NCBI RefSeq assembly: GCF_026627925.1 | Contig: NZ_JAPNLE010000007.1 | Location: forward strand, 744,001 to 808,000 | Reading direction: 5' to 3' | From: Cupriavidus sp. D39 | GTDB taxonomy: Bacteria; Pseudomonadota; Gammaproteobacteria; Burkholderiales; Burkholderiaceae | Length of the DNA: 64,000 nt | Part shown: positions 57,543 to 64,000 of the stretch, piece by piece | Numbering within the stretch: the stretch's first letter is position 1 | Layout of the letters: each line of letters begins with the position of its first letter | Position numbers and translations under genes: made by a program | The notes under the pieces: generated by a model | What the model was told of the DNA's origin: nothing | Seen by the model: the letters and a program-made list of their open reading frames with translations, nothing else | The model's database searches: none

Positions 57543-59738
57543 TCACGGGTGCAGCCATTCTGCGAGTTTCGACCAGCGACGTTCGGTCTGCTTTCCTTTG
57601 ATAGCAATCGCCAGGGCACGCTTTTGTCCGACCAATACAACGAGGCGTTTGCCGCGCGTGATGCCGGTGTAGATCAGATTTCGCTTGAGCATCATATAGT
57701 GCTGGGTCGAGATAGGAATCACCACCACCGGATATTCCGATCCCTGGGATTTGTGGATGGTCGTCGCGTAACACAGCACGAGTTCATCCAGTTCGCCAAA
57801 CGCGTATGTGACGACGTGATCATCAAAGCTCGCGGTCAATTCCTGCTCATCGGGGTCGATGTCGGTCACGAACCCGATGTCGCCGTTATAGACATCCTTG
57901 TCATAGTTGTTCTCGATCTGCATGACCTTGTCGGCAACACTGAAGCGATAGCCGAACTTCTCTATGCTGTGCTCACCCGGCGGGTTCAGCGCTTCCTGCA
58001 GCAACTGATTGATGCCGCGAGCACCGGTGAGACTGCGATTCATCGGGCACAGCACCTGAATATCGCGTACCGGGTCCAGATGAAATTTTCTGGGTAGCCG
58101 GGTCTTGACCAGATCGACGACGGTCTGGGCAATTGCTTCGGGTTCGTCGGCCGGCACAAAATAGAAATCCGACTCTTCGCCTTTTTCAGGCAAGGATGGG
58201 AACAGCCCTTGATTGATCTGGTGGGCGCTTCGAACGATGCGCGAGGTGGCAGCCTGCCGGAACACCTCAGTCAAGCGCACGACAGGCACCGCGCCCGCTT
58301 CGATCAAATCCGCGAGAACCTGTCCGGGGCCAACCGACGGCAGTTGATCCACGTCGCCGACGAAGATCATCGCTGTGGTGGACGCCACAGCCTTGAGCAA
58401 CTGGTTCGCCAACGGCACGTCGACCATCGAGCACTCGTCTGCCACAAGCAGATCACAATCCAACGGCGACTCCTCATTGCGCTTGAATTGTCCATTGGCT
58501 GGATTGACTTCAAGCAGCCGGTGGATGGTCTTCGCTTCAAGCCCGGTAGATTCCGATAACCGCTTGGCCGCCCGTCCAGTAGGCGCGCACAACAGCGCCT
58601 TCACCTGCTTTGCACGCAGGATTGTCAAGATCGAATTGACCAGTGTGGTCTTGCCCACACCGGGACCGCCGGTGATAACCAGCAGCTTTGACGACAAGGC
58701 CAGACGGATGGCCTGCTTCTGGCTATCGGCCAAGTCAATTGCGAGCTTCTTCTCAACCCACGGGATGGCCTTGTCGGCATCAAACGCGCTCCACGGTGGC
58801 GATCCGGACGCCAGGCGTTTGACCTGTGAGACGATGGAGCGCTCGGCGTGGTACAGCGGCGCCAGGAAGACGCTCGGAACGCCGTCAACGGTATCCGCGA
58901 TCACGACTTCCTCTGCCAACTCCTGGTCGATCGCATCCTCAATGATGGGTTGCGGGATTTCGAGCAGTTTCACGGCAAGCGACACGAGCTGGCTCCGCGG
59001 CAGGCCACAGTGGCCGTCTCCCGCCGCTTCTGACAACGCGTAGGAGACGCCCGCCCGCGCCCGCAGCGGCGAGTCACGTGCAATACCGATCTTTTGGGCG
59101 ATGGTATCGGCCGACAGGAATCCGATACCACGAATGTCACTGGCCAATCGGTAAGGATTCTCCGTGACGATCGCGATCGCGTCCTGGCCATACGTTTTGA
59201 AGATACGCACGGCACGCGATGTGGAGACACCGTTCCCATGCAGAAAGACCATGATCTCGCGAATGATCTTCTGATCGGCCCAGCCCGAGGTGATCTTTTT
59301 GGCGCGGATCTCCCCAATCCCCTCGACTTCGCGAAGCCGAGCGGGTGTCTGCTCAATGATGTCGAACACTGCAGCGCCGAAGGCTTTGACCAGCCGACCG
59401 GCATACACCGGACCGATGCCTTTAACCATGCCCGACCCGAGGTAACGTTCGATGCCGCTCAAGGTGTTCGGTGGTGAAATTTTGACGAATACGGCCTTGA
59501 ACTGCCTACCGTGCTCGCGATCCGTTACCCACGTACCCGAAGCAGAGGCATACTCTCCTGGCGCTACGGTTGGGGTATACCCGACCAGGGTAATGAGATC
59601 ACGCTCGCCTTTGACCTTCAGGCGCAGGACGCAAAAGCCGCTGTCGGCGTTGTGGAATGTGACGCGTTCGACCAGTCCTGCGAGCCGATCCAGTTCGGAC
59701 TTCGGTGCGATATTGGGTGAGCTTGCTGGCATGAACAA
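57543..59738 (-). CDS. recD2: RecD2-like ATP-dependent DNA helicase (SF1B)
   Basis: 731 residues, the RecD2 length (RecD of RecBCD is shorter and lacks the N-terminal part). The N-terminus has an OB-like part and tandem helix-hairpin-helix units (GMVKGIGPVYAGRLVKAFGA, REVEGIGEIRAKKITSGW). Helicase motifs: VITGGPGVGKTTLVNSIL (Walker A, about 355-372), LLVADECSMVD (Walker B), FVGDVDQLPSVGPGQVLADL, LTEVFRQAATSRIVRSAH, and ATTIHKSQGSEYPVVVIP with YTGITRGKRLVVLVG near the end. It unwinds DNA 5' to 3' and helps repair or stop recombination. Next to it, divergent, is a helicase-associated-domain protein. Confidence 0.9.
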   Translation of the reverse strand: MFMPASSPNIAPKSELDRLAGLVERVTFHNADSGFCVLRLKVKGERDLITLVGYTPTVAPGEYASASGTWVTDREHGRQFKAVFVKISPPNTLSGIERYLGSGMVKGIGPVYAGRLVKAFGAAVFDIIEQTPARLREVEGIGEIRAKKITSGWADQKIIREIMVFLHGNGVSTSRAVRIFKTYGQDAIAIVTENPYRLASDIRGIGFLSADTIAQKIGIARDSPLRARAGVSYALSEAAGDGHCGLPRSQLVSLAVKLLEIPQPIIEDAIDQELAEEVVIADTVDGVPSVFLAPLYHAERSIVSQVKRLASGSPPWSAFDADKAIPWVEKKLAIDLADSQKQAIRLALSSKLLVITGGPGVGKTTLVNSILTILRAKQVKALLCAPTGRAAKRLSESTGLEAKTIHRLLEVNPANGQFKRNEESPLDCDLLVADECSMVDVPLANQLLKAVASTTAMIFVGDVDQLPSVGPGQVLADLIEAGAVPVVRLTEVFRQAATSRIVRSAHQINQGLFPSLPEKGEESDFYFVPADEPEAIAQTVVDLVKTRLPRKFHLDPVRDIQVLCPMNRSLTGARGINQLLQEALNPPGEHSIEKFGYRFSVADKVMQIENNYDKDVYNGDIGFVTDIDPDEQELTASFDDHVVTYAFGELDELVLCYATTIHKSQGSEYPVVVIPISTQHYMMLKRNLIYTGITRGKRLVVLVGQKRALAIAIKGKQTERRWSKLAEWLHP

Positions 59739-59964
59739 ACCGCAGTGTCTTGCTGCTGAAATGCTGACGGGACTGGCATCCTACCCTGCCACGCGGCGAT
59801 ACTCGCCCATTGCGCGTTTATCTCATTGTCTCAGGCACAGGTCTTCCCCCAAAATCCGTGTTCCCCCAAAAATTGGAGCCGCCGCACGCTCCAGAGCTTT
59901 GCGCATATGCTAACGCCACGAGTGAACCGGCGATGCGGAAGATAAATTATAGTCACACCCCTGG
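59739..59964. promoter_or_regulatory. divergent region between recD2 and the helicase-associated gene
   Basis: A -10-like TATAGT (59948-59953) lies 11 bp before ATG 59965 and 32 bp before ATG 59986. No good -35 was found. No other feature is seen. Confidence 0.3.
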
Positions 59965-61761
59965 ATGTCATTCCCAACTTTTCCCATGAACACGTTGAAG
60001 GAAGTGCTTGCTCGTCTCACCAACGACCAATTGAAGTCACTGATGCGTTGGCTCCCTGACGCTGCCCGCGCCGGGAAGAAGGACGAACTGGTCAGGGAGA
60101 TCCTGCGAACGCTCTCTGGGGATGGACTGCACGCGCTCTGGGCGCTTCTGGACGAGACTCAGCGTTTGGCGGTGGCGGAGACCATGTATGCCGCAGACGG
60201 CCTCTTTCATGAAACTCGGTTCCGGGCGAAATACGGGCGGCTGCCCGATTTCACGATCAAGGAGAATGGCAGCCGCTATTCGCATTATGGACCGCCGACG
60301 GCATTGGGCCTTTTCTTGTACCGTGAAGATGGGGGTTACAGTCTGCCCGTCGATCTATACGAGCGACTAAGGACGTTAGTGCCTCAGCCTGAGCCCATCC
60401 GACTGAATACGATCGGTACGCTTCCTGAGATGCTCGGTGAAGATCCGCTGACGGTGCGAAGCAGCGAGCGCGATGCGATTGTGGATCTGTCGGTTCTGCT
60501 GCGGCTAGCGGATCAGGGCAAGATCCAGGTCAGCGACAAGACATCGCACCCCGGCGCGACGACGCTGCGCCTATTGACGGAGAAGCTGGTCGGTGGCGAT
60601 TTCTACGCCCACCAGCCCAAGCAAGATCAAAGGGATCAGGACATTGGGCCGCTTAAGGCGTTCTCGTGGCCGCTGCTGCTTCAGGCCGCCGGACTGGTGC
60701 AACGCAACGGTAGCAAACTGGCTTTGAGCACGGCGGGGCTGAAAGCGTTGACTGCCTCCCCAGCCAGCGTGTTGCGCACAATTTGGAGAAAGTGGCTTAA
60801 ATCCAGTCAATTCGACGAGTTCAGTCGCATAGACATCATCAAGGGCCAGAAATCGAAGGGCCGCGTCATGACTGCCGCGGCACCGCGTCGTGCCGTCATC
60901 AACGAAATCCTGCAGCGCTGTCCGGTCGGAGCTTGGATCAATGTCGATGATTTTTCCCGATTCATGCAGGCCACCGGTCACACATTTGACGTTGCGCACG
61001 ACCCGTGGAAGCTCTACATCGTCGATCAGCAATATGGCAGCCTGGGCTACGACGGCCACAATGCTTGGGCAATTCTGCAGTTCCGCTATCTGCTCTGTTT
61101 CCTGTTCGAATACGCCGCTACCCTAGGCATCATCGACGTCGCTTACATTGCCCCCAACGAGGCCCGGCAAGACTTTAGCAACGTGTGGGGGACGGACGAC
61201 CTGGAATTCCTCAGCCGCTACGATGGTCTGATCTATTTCCGCCTGACGCCGCTGGGTGCGTATTGCCTCGGCATAAGCGAGGACTACACGCCCACTCCGA
61301 TCCAGCTCAGCGTCAGGCTTTCGGTTTCACCTGGTTTACAAGTGAATGTCGTGGGAGGCCACCTGTCGGCGGAAGAATCCCTGACACTGGAGACTTGGTC
61401 CGTCGAGGAGGCGGGGAAAAGTTGGCGACTCGACCGTCAAAAGGCCCTTGATGCCATTGAAAAAGGGCATGACATCACGGAACTTCGCGCGTTTCTTCAG
61501 GCTCGGGATGACCAGCCCCTGCCAGAAAAAGTGGAATCCTTCATCAAGACCAGCCAGAAACAGGGCAAAGCACTGCGAATCATAGGCACCACACTACTGA
61601 TCGATTGTGAAGATGCGGAAACTGCCGTCATGATTGCCACGCGAAAAGAAACCGCCGGTTTGTGTCTGCGCGCAGGCGATCGCCAACTGGTAGTCAGGCT
61701 GGAGAACGAAGAGAAATTCCGGGCTCTGATTCGCATTCTGGGCTTGGGGATAACTACTTAA
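59965..61761 (+). CDS. helicase-associated-domain protein (XPB/Helicase_C_3-like), function unknown
   Basis: 598 residues. The N-terminal helices (MNTLKEVLARLTNDQLKSLM, from the second possible start at 59986) and a winged-helix-like middle (RRAVINEILQRCPVGAWINV, DDFSRFMQ) are followed by LQVNVVGGHLSAEESLTLET, WSVEEAGKSWRLDRQKALDA and IEKGHDITELRAFLQARDDQ LPEKVESFI, which resembles the 'helicase conserved C-terminal, domain 3' family found beside XPB-type helicases. No Walker motifs are seen, so it is not itself a helicase. It may act with a DNA helicase; recD2 is divergent to it. No ribosome binding site decides between the two starts. Confidence 0.65.
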   Translation: MSFPTFPMNTLKEVLARLTNDQLKSLMRWLPDAARAGKKDELVREILRTLSGDGLHALWALLDETQRLAVAETMYAADGLFHETRFRAKYGRLPDFTIKENGSRYSHYGPPTALGLFLYREDGGYSLPVDLYERLRTLVPQPEPIRLNTIGTLPEMLGEDPLTVRSSERDAIVDLSVLLRLADQGKIQVSDKTSHPGATTLRLLTEKLVGGDFYAHQPKQDQRDQDIGPLKAFSWPLLLQAAGLVQRNGSKLALSTAGLKALTASPASVLRTIWRKWLKSSQFDEFSRIDIIKGQKSKGRVMTAAAPRRAVINEILQRCPVGAWINVDDFSRFMQATGHTFDVAHDPWKLYIVDQQYGSLGYDGHNAWAILQFRYLLCFLFEYAATLGIIDVAYIAPNEARQDFSNVWGTDDLEFLSRYDGLIYFRLTPLGAYCLGISEDYTPTPIQLSVRLSVSPGLQVNVVGGHLSAEESLTLETWSVEEAGKSWRLDRQKALDAIEKGHDITELRAFLQARDDQPLPEKVESFIKTSQKQGKALRIIGTTLLIDCEDAETAVMIATRKETAGLCLRAGDRQLVVRLENEEKFRALIRILGLGITT

Positions 61762-61905
61762 GGTCCTCCTCGCACCGCTCTGCAGATTTTTTGACAGCAC
61801 CAGTAAGGCCGCCGTCTCGGCCAGCGCGGCATTCTTGCGGAGCAGATCGCGCTCGAGTTCCTTGATATGGCGCCGGTCCTGCTTGCTGATGGTGGTGGAA
61901 TTACA
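61762..61905 (-). pseudogene. IS3-family orfA fragment
   Basis: The minus strand encodes TISKQDRRHIKELERDLLRK and NAALAETAALLVLSKNLQSG, the C-terminal leucine-zipper part of an IS3-type OrfA (usually RRHIKELERELRRKDAALAETAALLVLSKKL). It lies directly behind the stop of the helicase-associated gene. It is a different IS3 subgroup from the element at 14.2-17.1 kb. Confidence 0.65.
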
Positions 61906-62066
61906 GCAATGGTATCAGGAGCAGGCAGCGCTGCAGCAGATAGCCGACGTAGCCCCACCCGCGGCGCCATAGGCGGGCGTGGCTAACGAGATACGCCAGC
62001 AGGCAACCCCATCCGCTGACGTCGGCAGCGTAAAATGCACCCCTTTTACCCCGCCAAATACGTATC
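61906..62066. other. intergenic, nothing recognised
   Basis: Contains the promoter of the YecA gene, not located with confidence. Confidence 0.3.
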
Positions 62067-62813
62067 ATGCCGACCTCGCTCTCGGACACCCTCCGAATGA
62101 TGGCTCCCCTGTCCGACGAGGAACTGGACGAGCTCGACCAGTTCCTCATCTCCGATGCGACGTCGGATACCACACTGATGCTCGCGGGGCTAGATGGATA
62201 TTTGACCGCCACCGCCATAGGGCCGACGACCCTGCTGCCAAGCCAGGTGCTGCCGGGCATATGGGGGCCGGAAAAGGAAGATGCGCCGCATTTCAAGACG
62301 AAGGATCAGGCACAGCGCATCTCTGACTTGATCCTACGGCATTTCAACGGCATCGTCTGGTCTCTGGAGAACGATCCGGACGTTTTCGAACCGATGTTCG
62401 ATACCATGACCTGCCCGGACGATACACGAGAGCACATTGACGGTGAATCGTGGGCACACGGCTTTATGCAGGGCATTGCGCTGCGCAAACAGGACTGGCA
62501 GCAGCTATTCGACGATGCCCGCGGGCAGGAATGGCTGCGCCCGCTGTACTTGCTCGGCGCGGACGAGGTCACGCCCGAGGAGGAGGCGCTGACTCGCTGG
62601 CCGGATCAACGTGAAGAGCTGGCGAAACAGATCCCGACGAGCACTGCCGCCATCTATCGCTACTGGCTCCCATACCGGAAGGCCGTTCATGAACGGCAGC
62701 TCGCGACCACGATTCAACGCTCGTCGCCGAAAATCGGTCGCAACGACCCGTGCCCCTGCGGTAGCGGCATGAAGTTCAAAAAGTGTTGCGGGGCCGCGGC
62801 GGCGTTACATTGA
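62067..62813 (+). CDS. YecA/UPF0149-family protein with a C-terminal SEC-C zinc motif
   Basis: 248 residues. The UPF0149 domain ([60 protein letters not shown]) fills residues 12-180. The end [20 protein letters not shown] (about 226-245) is a SEC-C motif with the CxC...CC zinc ligands, also found at the end of SecA. Such proteins are thought to be adaptors that bind other proteins or the ribosome/SecA; the function here is not known. Confidence 0.9.
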   Translation: MPTSLSDTLRMMAPLSDEELDELDQFLISDATSDTTLMLAGLDGYLTATAIGPTTLLPSQVLPGIWGPEKEDAPHFKTKDQAQRISDLILRHFNGIVWSLENDPDVFEPMFDTMTCPDDTREHIDGESWAHGFMQGIALRKQDWQQLFDDARGQEWLRPLYLLGADEVTPEEEALTRWPDQREELAKQIPTSTAAIYRYWLPYRKAVHERQLATTIQRSSPKIGRNDPCPCGSGMKFKKCCGAAAALH

Positions 62814-62861
62814 ACCTCAGGAACGGCGCGCAACACCATCTTGGGGCTGCGCTAGAAGGGC

Positions 62862-63185
62862 TCATGCATCTGGAATCAGAAACTTGTCGCGATTCTTGCC
62901 CAGCCACGCCGGTGCCCGACCACGGCCGGTCCAGGTGACCCCAGTCTTGGGGTCCATGTACTTTGGCGGCAGCGAGGTCTTCTCCTTCGCCGCAGCTTTA
63001 GGCTTGTCACTAGCCGCCGGGCGTCCACGGCGTCGTTTCGGCGCCAAGTCATCGACGGTGAGTTCGTACTCTGCCATCAAAGCCTGGATTTTCTCAATGA
63101 CGCCGGCGACCTCGCTTTGACGAACCTCGGCGAGCTGGGTTTCCAGCTTTTCCTTTTCTGCTAGCAATTGTTTGTAGGTAGCCAT
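62862..63185 (-). CDS. H-NS family nucleoid-associated protein
   Basis: 107 residues from ATG 63185 (GGAGACCGAG upstream; ATG 63197 is a longer alternative). N-terminal coiled coil for oligomerisation (YKQLLAEKEKLETQLAEVRQ), basic linker (RRRGRPAASDKPKAAAKE), and the DNA-binding C-terminus YMDPKTGVTWTGRGRAPAWL with GRGRAP inserting into AT-rich minor grooves. H-NS silences foreign DNA; copies encoded on mobile DNA often act as stealth factors. Confidence 0.93.
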   Translation of the reverse strand: MATYKQLLAEKEKLETQLAEVRQSEVAGVIEKIQALMAEYELTVDDLAPKRRRGRPAASDKPKAAAKEKTSLPPKYMDPKTGVTWTGRGRAPAWLGKNRDKFLIPDA

Positions 63186-63369
63186 CTCGGTCTCCATCTA
63201 TCAATAACAGTTCGATTATCCTACAGCATTTCGCCATATTTTCACTAACTCTGTGAATCTAGCCCGCCCGGATGATCTTGGCCGGAACAGAGATAGCTTC
63301 TGTGAATACAACCCCCCCGACCTATTCTTCCTCCGTCGGAAAAGGGGCGATAGCAACTGAGTGGTGAAT

Positions 63370-63561
63370 TCAATGCGCGTTACCAGTGCAGAATGAGGTA
63401 AGCACGAAGAAGTACTCGCCGATGCTTGGCTGCCCCGAGCTGAATTTGCCGAACTCGAAGCCTACAAGGGCTCCGGCTATGACCGTGGCACCGGGGAGAA
63501 TTGCCCAATGCCATGCCATGGCTGGCATCCCACAAGCTGAATAAAGCGCGTTCTGAGACAT
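63370..63561 (-). CDS. small hydrophobic protein, unknown
   Basis: 63 residues from ATG 63561 with GGGAGGGAGCTGCG upstream. MSQNALYSACGMPAMAWHWA begins it; ILPGATVIAGALVGFEFG is one membrane segment. I do not recognise a family. Good start signals and the clean membrane segment support a real gene. Confidence 0.5.
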   Translation of the reverse strand: MSQNALYSACGMPAMAWHWAILPGATVIAGALVGFEFGKFSSGQPSIGEYFFVLTSFCTGNAH

Positions 63562-63732
63562 CGCAGCTCCCTCCCCTCCCCTTGCCCACCTGGTCTGCCC
63601 CCACATTCCACAGCCCCCGCGGATGTCAATCGCCGGAAAGGGCTATCGAGCTCGAGGCTCTGCCGGCGATTACAATACTGTGGGAGCATAGGGTGTTGCC
63701 CAAATGCGCCAAGAATGTGAGTGGAGAAGTCA

Positions 63733-64000
63733 ATGGCGACAGCACGAGCTGGCACCAAAGGGGAGGCACTAAGACTCCTGGGGACGGAAGGCGTGACCGT
63801 GGTGGAGCTGGACTATGAGGCTGGCTGGCAGGACGCGATTGAACTGGGTCGGCTCGGCCAGAAGGCAGGGATCCGCGTGGAATATCGCGGACAAGAGAAC
63901 ATCGCAGTCAAATCGCCGGCGGCATTGGTCGCCGGCCTGATGCGGCCAAAAACGACCTTCCGGCAGCGAAACCTCTACTGTCAATTTGATCTGTCCGAGC
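63733..64000 (+). CDS. hypothetical protein, cut by the window edge
   Basis: ATG 63733 has GTGGAGAAGTCA upstream and is open to the end of the window: MATARAGTKGEALRLLGTEG, VTVVELDYEAGWQDAIELGR, LGQKAGIRVEYRGQENIAVK. I do not recognise it. Codon use and the strong start suggest a real gene. Confidence 0.5.
   Translation, partial: MATARAGTKGEALRLLGTEGVTVVELDYEAGWQDAIELGRLGQKAGIRVEYRGQENIAVKSPAALVAGLMRPKTTFRQRNLYCQFDLSE

Overview
The window is GC-rich DNA from a betaproteobacterium, most likely Burkholderiales of the Cupriavidus/Ralstonia type. The clues are a split pntAa-pntAb-pntB transhydrogenase, a Bug-type periplasmic receptor, an H-NS protein ending in the TWTGRGRAPAWL signature, and many expanded CoA-pathway paralogues. 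Its gene content is accessory: catabolic genes of unknown substrate between layers of insertion sequences, transposon ends and gene fragments. That fits a megaplasmid, second chromosome or genomic island (inference).

Layout. 1-2.5 kb: ends of a Tn7/Tn5053-like element inside a tyrosine recombinase relic, a cut ProQ/FinO gene, an ends-only 481-bp element, and a group II intron relic with a complete domain V. 2.6-9.1 kb: an RND efflux module (permease, fusion protein, TetR, divergent outer-membrane factor) with the same operator in front of both transcription units. 9.2-14.2 kb: broken SDR and M20 amidohydrolase, TRIC channel, Fic protein with a leaderless-type promoter, tniQ/tniB relics. 14.2-17.1 kb: an IS4-family element (9-bp target repeats) inside an IS3-family element (CTAG target repeats). 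17.1-48.2 kb: catabolic island with SDRs, MFS carrier, tautomerases, Bug receptor, flavin reductase, nitronate monooxygenase-like enzyme, DSBA-type isomerases, two acyl-CoA ligases, acyl-CoA dehydrogenase, thiolase, enoyl-CoA hydratase relic, BKACE, pntAB, and TetR and AraC regulators. 48.4-52.1 kb: merR fragment and a Tn3-family transposase with a TnpC-like gene. 52.7-64 kb: GNAT enzyme, fragments (IS630, atpA, a repeat protein), PLP decarboxylase, recombinase relic, RecD2-like helicase, helicase-associated protein, YecA/SEC-C protein, H-NS and a gene running off the end.

How the genes fit together. Five promoters between 20.8 and 38.8 kb carry the same palindrome, AACGATCGTT or its AACGTACGTT variant, at or near the -10 box. 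They precede three paralogous SDR genes, a tetR gene and an acyl-CoA ligase/acyl-CoA dehydrogenase pair. I read this as one TetR-controlled CoA-dependent degradation regulon. The three SDRs share an unusual active site with Phe where the catalytic Tyr is expected. A tautomerase-MFS-SDR-BKACE cluster exists twice, the second copy with its middle deleted.

Quality warning. About a dozen genes are broken by single-base indels, most of them one base lost from a G/C run (typically five where six restores the frame). They may be true pseudogenes, or a sequencing artefact; the reading frames are otherwise well preserved. Genuine decay (deletions, inverted internal segments, fused fragments) is marked separately.
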